Assembly (NCBI RefSeq): GCF_029893965.1
Contig: NZ_JARXXP010000005.1
Coordinates: 186,001-250,000, forward strand
DNA from: Paenibacillus sp. PastM-3
GTDB lineage: Bacteria; Bacillota; Bacilli; Paenibacillales; Paenibacillaceae
Direction: 5' to 3'
Length of the DNA: 64,000 bases
Positions within the stretch are counted from its first letter, which is position 1. Each line of letters starts with the position of its first letter. Under the pieces are notes generated by a model, which ran no database searches, was not told the origin of the DNA, and saw only the letters and a program-made list of their open reading frames with translations. Below are positions 45,061 to 53,358 of the stretch, piece by piece. A program made the translations under genes and the position numbers.

Positions 45061-45381
45061 TCAATCCATTTTCACCAAAATTTCATTATATATTTGTGTT
45101 ACCTCGGCATATCCGACAAGCCTGCTGCCCTCCTGAATGGTTAATACTCTGCCTATCCATAACGTTCGAGGATAAAATTCCGGAGTTATGAAAGTAATAG
45201 TCCCCATTACACTATCACCTGGTTGCACCAAAACATCACCATAATATTTATGTATACCAGTTGTTAAAAAATCATCTTTAACCAAATGTGCCGGACGGTA
45301 GCCTGAGCGTACTGGCCTATCGCGGCCATTGCCTTTCCCGTCACTTTTTAACAAGGTTATTTTTGCAGCAATATGTGGCAA
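45061..45381 (-). CDS. Stand-alone EF-Tu domain III-like protein
   Basis: 106 residues from TTG 45381. KITLLKSDGKGNGRDRPVRS, GYRPAHLV, DVLVQPGDSVMGTITFITPE, GRVLTIQEGSRLVGYAEVTQ: order and spacing of the C-terminal beta-barrel of EF-Tu (GYRPQF..., V.PGD, .R..IREGGRTVG.G.V..I). GTPase and domain II are absent. Such short proteins exist in Firmicutes with unknown function. GTGAGGAGGTAG lies about 15 bases upstream. Confidence 0.65.
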   Translation of the reverse strand: MPHIAAKITLLKSDGKGNGRDRPVRSGYRPAHLVKDDFLTTGIHKYYGDVLVQPGDSVMGTITFITPEFYPRTLWIGRVLTIQEGSRLVGYAEVTQIYNEILVKMD

Positions 45382-45397
45382 GTAGAATACCCCCCGT

Positions 45398-45562
45398 CTA
45401 CCTCCTCACCAAAAACTTTTCCTTCATGGTCCCGTTACCATGTTCTTCTTTAATGTGATTACTTACTTCTGCCTGTGTGATTCTATTTCCACTACAGTCT
45501 ATAAAGTAATATTCGTCTTCTGCATAACCGGATTCTGATTCTTTATTAGAGACTATCAGATC
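45398..45562 (-). pseudogene. Possible gene remnant upstream of the EF-Tu-like gene
   Basis: An open stretch without a plausible start reads SNKESESGYAEDEYYFIDCS, then GNRITQAEVSNHIKEEHGNG and TMKEKFLVRR before TAG at 45398-45400. The composition looks protein-like, but an in-frame TGA precedes it. It could be the 3' end of a lost gene. Low certainty. Confidence 0.35.
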
Positions 45563-45633
45563 TCATTATAGTAATCGATTTCATTATAAACCTGAATTGA
45601 CTTACACTGGATCTCTTTGAGGACTATACACTT

Positions 45634-46293
45634 TCAGTTAGTACGATCGATTATCTCTGTGAAATACTGAGTTAGCCCTTTTGCTTTACTGCTATTTTCA
45701 AGTCCCCAACGTGCAAAATTAGCAGCCTCTGCTTTGTTTCCGAGAAAAGCATGTGTTCGTGTAATTAATAAGGCTAACCGTACGTCCATAGGTGCTCCAT
45801 AACGGTCCAGCCTCTTTGTACGGTGAGATAACTCCTTGATTGTTATTGAGGTTACCGGATGAGGAAAGTTTCTGAATTGAGAGAAGTATAATGTGCTCTG
45901 ATTAACAATCAGTTCCTTCATTTTGTTTAATACAGCCTTTGATTCATCCTCTGTATCGCCATATTGAAACCAAATAACATTTGCTCTTTTACGAAGAACC
46001 TTTGACTGAAACCATCCTACCTCATTAACTATACGGGTTCTACATTCACAATCATAGACTGTTAACTTACTAGCAGGAATAAATTGTCCAATCGAATTAG
46101 GGAGGAAATCAAAGTGGACTCCCAGTTCGACAACGCAAGAACCGCCGTGCTTATCTGCCTGGATCACAATAGTATAAATAACGTGGTTTTGATCAACTCT
46201 CACAAAATGGTGATCTGTTCCGGAAAAACCAAGCTCATGTAAAGCCGGCGCCAGATATTTCTTGATTAGCTTTCTGAAATCACATGTTTTCAT
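45634..46293 (-). CDS. DUF4304 domain protein
   Basis: 219 residues. FRKLIKKYLAPALHELGFSG, then HHFVRVDQNHVIYTIVIQAD and CVVELGVHFDFLP: the DUF4304 pattern. C-terminal helices follow. Function unknown; the family is frequent near polymorphic-toxin immunity genes. Starts within the last 14 bases of the upstream HEAT-like gene, so the two are coupled. Confidence 0.8.
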   Translation of the reverse strand: MKTCDFRKLIKKYLAPALHELGFSGTDHHFVRVDQNHVIYTIVIQADKHGGSCVVELGVHFDFLPNSIGQFIPASKLTVYDCECRTRIVNEVGWFQSKVLRKRANVIWFQYGDTEDESKAVLNKMKELIVNQSTLYFSQFRNFPHPVTSITIKELSHRTKRLDRYGAPMDVRLALLITRTHAFLGNKAEAANFARWGLENSSKAKGLTQYFTEIIDRTN

Positions 46294-46660
46294 TATTGAA
46301 GTACCTCTTGGCTAATTTCCAGCCTAAAAATTGATTTATATCACTTATTGCATCTATAATCATTCCTCTGTATTCTTCATTCTGTCTTAATTCCTTTAAA
46401 ATAATTGGCTTTATTATTCTTTTATCAAGTTTCCCCTTTGTCCTTGCAATATGAGCTAATCCGAATACAGCATTTGCTCTAACATGAGCATCTTTATGCT
46501 GGGCTAATTCCAAACACAAATTCTGAGCTATTTTCCAACTATGGTGATACAGGCCCACTGATATTGGTAAAAAAATCAACTCCTCAATGACTTGTTGATC
46601 TAGAATTTCTTTGATTTCATACTCAGTATATTCTCGTATTTCTTGGTATTTTCGTTCCAT
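46280..46660 (-). CDS. HEAT-repeat-like small protein
   Basis: 126 residues, almost all helical, with the repeat NLCLELAQHKDAHVRANAVF and GLAHIARTKGKLDKRIIKPI, typical of HEAT/armadillo units in immunity-like or chaperone-like small proteins. ATG with CGGGAG upstream. In an operon with the DUF4304 gene. Confidence 0.7.
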   Translation of the reverse strand: MERKYQEIREYTEYEIKEILDQQVIEELIFLPISVGLYHHSWKIAQNLCLELAQHKDAHVRANAVFGLAHIARTKGKLDKRIIKPIILKELRQNEEYRGMIIDAISDINQFLGWKLAKRYFNNENM

Positions 46661-46700
46661 TTGAATGCTCCCGAAAATTAGTTTTAATCTTGGCTAATCT

Positions 46701-47228
46701 TTATTTAGAATACTCAATAATCGAAGCATGAGGAATTTCGCCGACCTCTCCTACCAAAGTACGAAAAGCCATGCCGTGTCCGGTGATGATGACCTTTTGA
46801 AATCCGGAATACTTGTCTATTACCTGCTCTACCCTCTCCTTAAGCAGTTCTTTAGATTCCCAAACCCTGTACTGCCCGGGAGGATAAACTCCATGATTAG
46901 CATCATAATCGTCCCCCAGTTCTTTAAGCCTCTCCAATGAATCATATTCAAAGGTTAGATCAGGCTGCCATTCCCTTAAATCGAATTCAATTTTTATGTC
47001 TAAACCAAGTTCTTTAGACAGTATAGCAGCTGTCTGTAACGCTCTTGGGTAAGGAGAAGAGAGTATAATTTCTGCTTGATGTAAACGATGATCCTTTGCT
47101 GCTGCATATACCTGATCTACTCCTGTGTCCGTAAGAGGAACAAGGTCTCGTCCATGTCCCTTTAGGTTATACTGTTCGTTGATATCCCACTGAGGTTCGC
47201 CATGCCGAACAAGAAAGAATTGAGTCAC
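46701..47228 (-). CDS. Histidine phosphatase (phosphoglycerate-mutase-like) family protein
   Basis: 175 residues from GTG 47228 (GGGGGA before it). Catalytic LVRHGEPQ at the N-terminus, second Arg in SSPYPRALQTAAIL, acid in REWQPD, and late GHG (VIITGHGMAFRTLV). A broad-specificity phosphomonoesterase; substrate not predictable. Confidence 0.88.
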   Translation of the reverse strand: MTQFFLVRHGEPQWDINEQYNLKGHGRDLVPLTDTGVDQVYAAAKDHRLHQAEIILSSPYPRALQTAAILSKELGLDIKIEFDLREWQPDLTFEYDSLERLKELGDDYDANHGVYPPGQYRVWESKELLKERVEQVIDKYSGFQKVIITGHGMAFRTLVGEVGEIPHASIIEYSK

Positions 47229-47521
47229 TGCTAATCCCCCGTACATCCATTTTTTGTATTCCTTATTCGCTTCTATCACTGCACATTCCTGCCTTGAAAA
47301 GCAGAATAACCGCAATTAACTATGCTTACTCTGCTCAACAACACATCCCACACGCACTGAATGTACTATACTTGTTCTGTTAGATGAACTTTACTGGTGA
47401 ATGAAAGGCACATCAGCATCTAAAGGTTGGCTTTTTGGTGGTGGAATCAGGCCTACCAATGAGGATGAAGAATAACGGCACAAGCGAATATCCACAATCC
47501 TCTATAAGCCGCTGTTAATGC

Positions 47522-47592
47522 AAAAAGCACCGGAAACCCGCGGCTCTCTCCGCTTTTCCAGTGCTTTTCCAGTGCTTTTCCAGTGCTTTTTA
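47522..47592. terminator. Terminator hairpin with triplicated right arm
   Basis: Left arm AAAAAGCACCGGAAA (47522-47536) can pair with TTTTCCAGTGC(TTTTT). The right arm is present as three perfect tandem 11-bp units, TTTTCCAGTGC (47554-47564, 47565-47575, 47576-47586). On the minus strand GTGCTTTTTG provides the U-tract. Confidence 0.7.
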
Positions 47593-47617
47593 CAGACATA
47601 TTACGCCTTCAAACAGG

Positions 47618-47821
47618 CTAACTATTGTACAGGCCCCTGCCGACAAAATTGGCACTGACCGGCTCTTTGCCGATCTCCCGCGCCCAGACTGTGAGCTGAC
47701 CGATGTGTGGATTTCGTGGGGATCAGGTGCCGCATGGCTTCACACCAGTCGAACCATTCCTTGCCGACCTGCCAGTTACGTATTGAACTGTGAAATAAGC
47801 GCAACAAATCTATGGCTGCAT
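47618..47821 (-). pseudogene. DinB-family gene remnant with internal deletion
   Basis: 5' part near 47821: M-Q-P then, after a 1-base shift, LLRLFHSSIRNWQVGKEWFD WC in one frame (the DinB start). 3' part: TVWAREIGKEPVSANFVGRG LYNS and stop at 47618, the DinB end. The middle of about 80-90 residues, including two of the three metal His, is missing. It directly follows the M56 gene. Confidence 0.75.
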
Positions 47822-47826
47822 TTGTA

Positions 47827-49275
47827 TTAATAGTCCGCTGACAGCATTCCCTCTATACGGTCAATCAGCTGGTGCAGCCCCGCTTCATCACCTGCATACT
47901 GGCGGACATCCCTTCCAAGCAGCTCATTAACCCGCTCTCTGACAAAAGTAAAGCTGTAACCTGCACCATTATATTGTCCTGTGTGATCTGCCAGGCTGTA
48001 CGTTATGCTATCGACATTATCAATCAGGCTAAAGAGCACAATCGAATTATGGTAAAAAGCATCCCCGCTGATGGCACCGTTTCGGGTCACCCCGGCAGCG
48101 TCATTCATTTTATACTTGATGGTCAAACCATACGGCGGAGCCGTCGTCTGAAGCTCGATTCCCTGCCCTTCCAGACCTTCCGGTACCGGCAACGCTCCGA
48201 TCAGCCCGCCAACCTTGCTGGCTGCTCCCACATAGAGGGTGCGGTTCTTCAACAACTGCTCCACACTGTATCCATTATAAGGAAGCTGTTCAGGTGACGC
48301 TACAGGCTTAGGATTCACTATACAGACTGCCAGAATAACGGTGATAGCGACAAAGGCTATCGCAGTGATCCAGGGTGAAGGCTGGCGGTAGGCGAGAATA
48401 TTTTTAATTCTGGATTTCACATTCCCTTCTCCGAAAGCAAGCGGACTGCCAGCCGGGACTCCTCTTTTGCCTGTTGCCAGCGTGAGTAATGAGGTTGAGT
48501 AGCTCCCTTTAATCCCGCTCCCCAGCTTCCGGACCACAGCTTCATCGCAGGACATCTCCATATCTTTGCTCATGAGCGCATACGACAGCCACATCAGGGG
48601 ATTGAACCAGTGAATGATAAGCAGCAGGAAGGCAAAAGGCTTGATCAGATAATCCAGCCTGCGGATATGCGTCTGTTCGTGCAGTATAATATAGGGTAGC
48701 TCCTGACTGCTCAGTGTGGTAGGAACGTAAATCTTCGGCTTAATAAAACCGCACACAAAGGGCGCCGCAATCTGATCCGACTCATAAATGTTGTCTTTTA
48801 CAAGCGTTGCTGTCCGCAGCTTAACTGTAAGGCGCACATACGATACAACACTGTAGAGTAAAAGAACAGCTGCGCCTGTCAGCCAGATCATACTTCCCGT
48901 CCACAGGATCAGCTGCAGCGGATTTACACTTGCTATCGGTGCCGCCTCCGGGAAAGTGCTGTTGATCAGACGGCTGATTCCGCCAATCCCCGCATCCACA
49001 GCCGGCCTCAGCTGAAGCCCGATATCGGCAGGGACAAATTCCATTACTCCAGCTCCCGCCTGGCTTTGGCTACGGGGCTGGAACAGCCGCAAAAGGCTGA
49101 AGCCTGAAGTGAAGGTGACAGGGAACACAAGTCTGACCAATACAGCCGACCAGAGCAGGTAAGAGAATATTTTGGGGGCACGGCGTAGAAATAACCTCGT
49201 TATGATTACCGCAGCTGCCACATAACCGGCGGTAATGCTCATATTAAGGACGGTGACGAACAGGCCTGTAATCAT
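47827..49275 (-). CDS. M56 family membrane metallopeptidase with DUF4825 C-terminus
   Basis: 482 residues. Four N-terminal/mid membrane helices, zinc motif HEQTH (199-203) in YIILHEQTHIRRLDYLIKPF, SCDEAVVRKLG as third-ligand region, and a fifth helix near 310. The C-terminal extracytoplasmic part (340-480) resembles DUF4825 (LYVGAASKVGGLIGALP, ELQTTAPPYGLTIKY). This is not a penicillin-binding sensor, so it is BlaR1-like only in its protease half. Overlaps the BlaI-like gene by 4 bases; the pair forms a signal-induced protease/repressor switch for an unknown cue. Confidence 0.9.
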   Translation of the reverse strand: MITGLFVTVLNMSITAGYVAAAVIITRLFLRRAPKIFSYLLWSAVLVRLVFPVTFTSGFSLLRLFQPRSQSQAGAGVMEFVPADIGLQLRPAVDAGIGGISRLINSTFPEAAPIASVNPLQLILWTGSMIWLTGAAVLLLYSVVSYVRLTVKLRTATLVKDNIYESDQIAAPFVCGFIKPKIYVPTTLSSQELPYIILHEQTHIRRLDYLIKPFAFLLLIIHWFNPLMWLSYALMSKDMEMSCDEAVVRKLGSGIKGSYSTSLLTLATGKRGVPAGSPLAFGEGNVKSRIKNILAYRQPSPWITAIAFVAITVILAVCIVNPKPVASPEQLPYNGYSVEQLLKNRTLYVGAASKVGGLIGALPVPEGLEGQGIELQTTAPPYGLTIKYKMNDAAGVTRNGAISGDAFYHNSIVLFSLIDNVDSITYSLADHTGQYNGAGYSFTFVRERVNELLGRDVRQYAGDEAGLHQLIDRIEGMLSADY

Positions 49276-49631
49276 CGGGTCGCCTCCTCAATAATCCGCT
49301 TCAGCTCCTCGGCCTCCTTTTCAGACAGCTTCTTTTTGCCAAGAAAGGCCGTTAAAAATTGCGGCAGCGATCCGCCGAAGGCTTTTTCCACTACGGTCTG
49401 GCTTTCGTATTGCTGGGCCTCTTCTTTTTTGATAATGGCGGTAACGGTTGCGTCTTCGTTCTTCAGAATTCCCCGCTCGCACAGCTTCCGCAGCACCGTA
49501 TAGGTCGTTGACTTCTTCCAGCCCAGCTTACTCTGGCTCAGCTTAACCAGCTCTGTTGAATTAATCGGCTCGTTATCCCAGATCAGGCAGGCGAATTTGT
49601 ACTCGGCATCAAACAATTTGTAGGTTTCCAT
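49272..49631 (-). CDS. BlaI/MecI-family repressor
   Basis: 119 residues from ATG 49631 (GGAGGAG upstream). Winged helix ELVKLSQSKLGWKKSTTYTV, LRKLCERGILKN, TAIIKKEEAQQYES. C-terminal dimer helices contain LPQFLTAFLGKKKLSEKEAE. It represses until the co-transcribed M56 protease cleaves it. Two operator dyads lie just upstream. Confidence 0.92.
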   Translation of the reverse strand: METYKLFDAEYKFACLIWDNEPINSTELVKLSQSKLGWKKSTTYTVLRKLCERGILKNEDATVTAIIKKEEAQQYESQTVVEKAFGGSLPQFLTAFLGKKKLSEKEAEELKRIIEEATR

Positions 49632-49651
49632 GCAGCTCCTCCTCTTTATAA

Positions 49652-49695
49652 GTTTACTACAGTAAACCTCATGACTTAAGTCTATTGCAGTAAAC
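49652..49695. promoter_or_regulatory. Two BlaI-type operators
   Basis: GTTTACTACAGTAAAC (49652-49667, near-perfect dyad) and GTCTATTGCAGTAAAC (49680-49695), 28 bp apart centre to centre, lie 20-65 bp before the repressor start. The ACTACAGTA core fits BlaI/MecI sites. Confidence 0.75.
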
Positions 49696-49715
49696 CTCAA
49701 AAGTCAAGGCGCTGC

Positions 49716-49925
49716 TTAGCCCTTTGGCGTACTCACTGGCACTGGCATTGCCGTTCCGGAAACCCTGATCAGCCTGGCACCAAGCACAACAAACCATGCC
49801 GCAAAAGCCAGCTGACATACGAACGTTACGGCTGTCCCAATCAGCCAGGGGAAAGATCCGATCAGATTCAGGAGCCCGGCAGCAAAACCCAGATAGGCAG
49901 CAGCCTTACCGCGCTCCCCCCAAAC
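49716..49925 (-). pseudogene. C-terminal remnant of a membrane protein gene
   Basis: An open stretch without a start codon: GERGKAAAYLGFAAGLLNLI, then GSFPWLIGTAVTFVCQLAFA and AWFVVLGARLIRVSGTAMPV up to TAA at 49716-49718. Two hydrophobic helices and a good stop, but the 5' part is missing. Confidence 0.5.
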
Positions 49926-49989
49926 TTAACAACACTCGATTCCCGTGCATGAGCTTCAGCTCCATCCCCGGTTAATATGGATATAAGGC

Positions 49990-50610
49990 TTAGTTGAACA
50001 GTTCCAAAAGATCACTCAAACGGTTAATCGTATAATCCGGATCACTAACCTCTCCAAAGCCGTAGCTGGCAAAAACAAACGGGATTCCGGCGAATGCCGC
50101 CGCTTTCTGGTCCCCCGCTGTATCGCCCACGTAGACCGGACTCTCCAGATTGTTTCTTTGCATGATCAGCCTGATGTTCTCACCCTTGGGGAGCCCCGTC
50201 CGGCCCGGGTTCTCATAGTCCGCGAAAAACCTGCCCAGCTGATGGTACTCATAAAAAGCCTCGATATATCCCTTCTGACAATTGCTGACGATGAACAGCT
50301 TGTATTTTGCCGATAAAGCCGTGAGGACTGCTTCCAGCTCTTCATACAATGATCCGCCCTGTTTGACGAGGTAATCACACTCAGCTTCACAGCACTCATC
50401 CAAAAGCCTCTGCTGTACAGCCTCCTCCACCCCGGGAAGCAGAATTTTGCCAACCTCAGCAGGCAGAAGACCCATAATTCCCTGTAAACTTTCCTTGGTG
50501 ATGACATGCGGAATGTCTCCATACCTGCGCAGCACATCATTCCACGCCACCGTCACCACATCCGAAGAATCCCACATCGTCCCGTCCAGATCAAAAATAA
50601 TGCTGTCCAT
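49990..50610 (-). CDS. HAD hydrolase, phosphoglycolate-phosphatase-like
   Basis: 206 residues. Motif I IIFDLDGTMWDS, motif II LFIVSNCQKGYIEAF, motif III Lys in GLPKGENIRL, motif IV VYVGDTAGDQKAAAFAG. Helical C1 cap between motifs I and II. Small-molecule phosphatase with uncertain substrate. GGAGG six bases before ATG. Confidence 0.9.
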   Translation of the reverse strand: MDSIIFDLDGTMWDSSDVVTVAWNDVLRRYGDIPHVITKESLQGIMGLLPAEVGKILLPGVEEAVQQRLLDECCEAECDYLVKQGGSLYEELEAVLTALSAKYKLFIVSNCQKGYIEAFYEYHQLGRFFADYENPGRTGLPKGENIRLIMQRNNLESPVYVGDTAGDQKAAAFAGIPFVFASYGFGEVSDPDYTINRLSDLLELFN

Positions 50611-50641
50611 GTTAGCCTCCTGCTATAAGTTATCCTATGTG

Positions 50642-50840
50642 TTATTTGATGCCTGTTAGCCCGCCATACAGCTGCACGAACCCTTTAAGATCATTGAGTG
50701 TTGAAGAGATAAAGCTCTGGTCCGACAGGAACTCAAACCTAAGCTCATTTTCCTGATCTGGATATTCTTTATAGAAGCCTGTGTCAGCTCCAGCTTCAAA
50801 TAACCTTGATTTCCTCGTAATATAAATCCTTCCCGTTCAT
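50642..50840 (-). pseudogene. Small gene with single-base frameshift
   Basis: From ATG 50840: MNGKDLYYEEIK, then after removal of one base near 50803 the reading continues LFEAGADTGFYKEYPDQENE, LRFEFLSDQSFISSTLNDLK, GFVQLYGGLTGIK to TAA at 50642-50644. Without the shift it stops at codon 15. A different frame starting at GTG 50844 stays open for 62 codons but gives poorer-looking sequence. Family unknown. Confidence 0.5.
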
Positions 50841-50872
50841 TCACGCAGATTCTTCACTCCTTTCGCGCACCA

Positions 50873-51415
50873 TTACAGCGCCTTATCAAACTCAGCACCA
50901 TTCCCGCTGTATAAATAAGTGTATTCTCCATATTCGTACATATCAGAATCAGAATAGTACTTATCTATCAAGTACAGTACTTGATTGCGGTACAAGGCTG
51001 CCTCCTCCATTAAAGAAGCACCGATTGTTCCGGTTCCGTATGGACGAGCTTTGCCCGGCGCAACAGAGGTATCCGACCAGTCTGTCCACTCCAGCATCGA
51101 CCCCTTTTCAACAAAAGCCTCATACCTTTCCTTATATTCCTTCAGTAGTTTTTTGTCCTCTTCAAACTGGTAGTGCTCCGACAAATCCTCAAACAGATAA
51201 TTCCATTCCGCCTCCCAGGCTGTCAAATACATGTGGGCCACATACCTTATCTCCACTGTAGCTGACGCATTTTTGATATCTTCACTGAAAGCCCGGTCAA
51301 TTGGGTTATCGGAAGGATCATTTGTATCGCCCTTTCCGGCGCAGCTTGCTATAATGCATGACAGAAAAATAATGGCCAGCAGGCTTAAAAATCTGGCTTT
51401 TCTATTCCTACTCAT
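50873..51415 (-). CDS. Lipoprotein of unknown function
   Basis: 180 residues from ATG 51415. Signal FLSLLAIIFLSCIIASCAGKG with lipobox IASC; an in-frame extension upstream is arginine/glycine-rich and not signal-like. The mature protein is helical with many Tyr/Glu (HMYLTAWEAEWNYLFEDLSE; ALYRNQVLYLIDKYYSDSDM), the style of lysozyme-inhibitor-like (LprI/DUF1311) proteins, but it lacks their paired cysteines. Unassigned. Confidence 0.7.
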   Translation of the reverse strand: MSRNRKARFLSLLAIIFLSCIIASCAGKGDTNDPSDNPIDRAFSEDIKNASATVEIRYVAHMYLTAWEAEWNYLFEDLSEHYQFEEDKKLLKEYKERYEAFVEKGSMLEWTDWSDTSVAPGKARPYGTGTIGASLMEEAALYRNQVLYLIDKYYSDSDMYEYGEYTYLYSGNGAEFDKAL

Positions 51416-51540
51416 CAACCCCACTCTTCCTCCCCGGATGGCGCATCCTCTCTCTCCCCCAATTTTAGGATATACAAGTATAATACCAGCTACTGTGCAG
51501 CTTACATATAAAGGATTGAACAATCCGCTGCTCCACGCAC

Positions 51541-51570
51541 AAACGGGCTACCTCACCGAGGCAGCCCGTC
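51541..51570 (-). terminator. Intrinsic terminator of the ABC-F gene
   Basis: ACGGGCTGCCTC pairs with GAGGTAGCCCGT (12 bp, one wobble) around a 3-nt loop, followed by TTTGTGCG on the minus strand. Confidence 0.7.
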
Positions 51571-51584
51571 ACACGCATTGCATA

Positions 51585-53141
51585 TTAGAATACTTTTGTC
51601 GTCCACGATTCGCAGTTCCAGGTATCGGTTACGATGTCGCGGTAGAATTCCGGTTCATGGGAAATCAGCAGGATGCTGCCCTTGTACGCTTTGAGCGCAC
51701 GCTGCAGCTCGTCCTTGGCGTCAACGTCAAGGTGGTTCGTCGGCTCATCGAGTACGAGCAGGTTGGATTCGCGGTTGATCAGCTTGCAGAGCCGGACTTT
51801 GGCTTTTTCGCCGCCGCTCAGAACCGCAATCTTGCTCTCGATGTGCTTGGTGGTCAGGCCGCACTTAGCAAGGGCTGCGCGGATTTCAAACTGGGTGAAG
51901 GACGGGAACTCATTCCAGATCTCTTCGATACAGGTGTTGTAGTTGGCTTCCTTCATCTCTTGCTCGAAATAGCCGATTTCCAGCAGATCGCCCAGTCTGG
52001 CGGAACCGGAAATGGTCGGGATCTGGCCGAGAATGCTGCGCAGCAGCGTCGTTTTACCGATACCGTTGGCGCCAACGAGTGCGATCTTTTGTCCGCGCTC
52101 CATGCTCAGGTCAAGGGGTCTTGAGAGCGGGGAGTCATAGCCGATCACCAGATCCTTCGTCTCAAATACAACCTTGCCGGAAGTACGGCCCTGCTTGAAG
52201 TTGAACTGCGGCTTCGGTTTCTCCTTGGCCAGCTCGATCACTTCCATCTTATCCAGCTTCTTCTGCCGTGACATCGCCATATTCCGGGTAGCCACGCTCG
52301 CCTTGTTACGGGCAACGAAGTCCTTCAGGTCGGAAATTTCCTGCTGCTGGCGCTTAAAAGCAGATTCAAGCTGCTGCTTCTTCGCCTCGTACACCTGCTG
52401 GAAATACTCGTAATCGCCTACGTAACGGGAAAGCGACTGATTTTCCATATGGTAGATCAGGTTAATTACGCTGTTCAGGAACGGAATATCATGGGAGATC
52501 AGAATGAAGGCATTCTCGTATTCCTGCAGGTAGCGCTTCAGCCATACGATGTGCTGTTCGTCCAGATAGTTCGTAGGCTCGTCAAGGAGCAGAATGTCCG
52601 GCTTCTCCAGCAGCAGCTTCGCCAGCAGTACCTTGGTCCGCTGTCCGCCGCTCAGATCATTTACATCCTTGTCCAGACCGATATCGGTCAGTCCCAGACC
52701 GCGGGCCGTTTCGTCGATTTTGGCGTCGATCATATAGAAATCCTGGTTAGTCAGCGTATCCTGGATGGTGCCGACATCCTCCAGCAGCTGCTCCAGCTCC
52801 TCCGGAGTGACATCGCCCATCTTGCCGTACATATCGTTCATTTCCTGTTCCATATCGAACAGATACTGGAAGGCACTGCGCAGCACATCACGGATCGACT
52901 GCCCTTTGGTCAGCACGGCGTGCTGATCGAGATAGCCTGCCCGCATGCGCTTGGCCCATTCCACCTTGCCTTCGTCCGGCTGAAGCTTGCCTGTGATGAT
53001 GTTCATGAAGGTAGACTTACCCTCACCGTTGGCCCCGATCAGACCGATATGCTCACCCTTCAGCAGGCGAAAGGATACATCCGTGAAAATAGCCCGGTCA
53101 CCAAAGCCGTGACTCAGCTTCTCTACATTTAATATGCTCAT
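51585..53141 (-). CDS. ABC-F family ATP-binding protein
   Basis: 518 residues from ATG 53141 (AAAAGGTG upstream). Two ATPase domains in one chain: Walker A GANGEGKST and GANGIGKTT, signatures LSGGQRTKVLLAKLL and LSGGEKAKVRLCKLI, Walker B LLLDEPTNYLD and LVLDEPTNHLD. The linker (about 240-310) is rich in charged helices. No membrane segments. ABC-F proteins act on ribosomes; this one resembles the YkpA/YbiT branch, a translation factor, rather than a dedicated antibiotic-resistance type, though that cannot be settled by eye. Confidence 0.9.
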   Translation of the reverse strand: MSILNVEKLSHGFGDRAIFTDVSFRLLKGEHIGLIGANGEGKSTFMNIITGKLQPDEGKVEWAKRMRAGYLDQHAVLTKGQSIRDVLRSAFQYLFDMEQEMNDMYGKMGDVTPEELEQLLEDVGTIQDTLTNQDFYMIDAKIDETARGLGLTDIGLDKDVNDLSGGQRTKVLLAKLLLEKPDILLLDEPTNYLDEQHIVWLKRYLQEYENAFILISHDIPFLNSVINLIYHMENQSLSRYVGDYEYFQQVYEAKKQQLESAFKRQQQEISDLKDFVARNKASVATRNMAMSRQKKLDKMEVIELAKEKPKPQFNFKQGRTSGKVVFETKDLVIGYDSPLSRPLDLSMERGQKIALVGANGIGKTTLLRSILGQIPTISGSARLGDLLEIGYFEQEMKEANYNTCIEEIWNEFPSFTQFEIRAALAKCGLTTKHIESKIAVLSGGEKAKVRLCKLINRESNLLVLDEPTNHLDVDAKDELQRALKAYKGSILLISHEPEFYRDIVTDTWNCESWTTKVF

Positions 53142-53358
53142 GAAGTTAACACCTTTTCCTTTACAAAGTATACTCGTCATATTATAAAGGTTTTGTTGCC
53201 GCAACTCCAGAACGGTTTTCAAATTCAGAAAGAAGATGTATTTTAATTGATTTTTACATAGGAATTTTCAGCATTTTCAGGTAATCTAATAGAGTTGAAT
53301 TCCGGACCTGCAATGTAATAGAATGAACTAATTAAAGTGAAAAGGATGCGCATATGCA

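Noticed and set aside
47554..47586. Tandem 11-mers as a CRISPR array
   Set aside because: No spacers; the units are contiguous and belong to a terminator arm.
47827..49275. True BlaR1 beta-lactam sensor
   Set aside because: The C-terminal part lacks penicillin-binding motifs (SxxK, SxN, KTG) and resembles DUF4825.
51231..52124. 297-codon plus-strand open frame over the ABC-F 3' end
   Set aside because: Antisense to conserved ABC motifs; no ribosome site.
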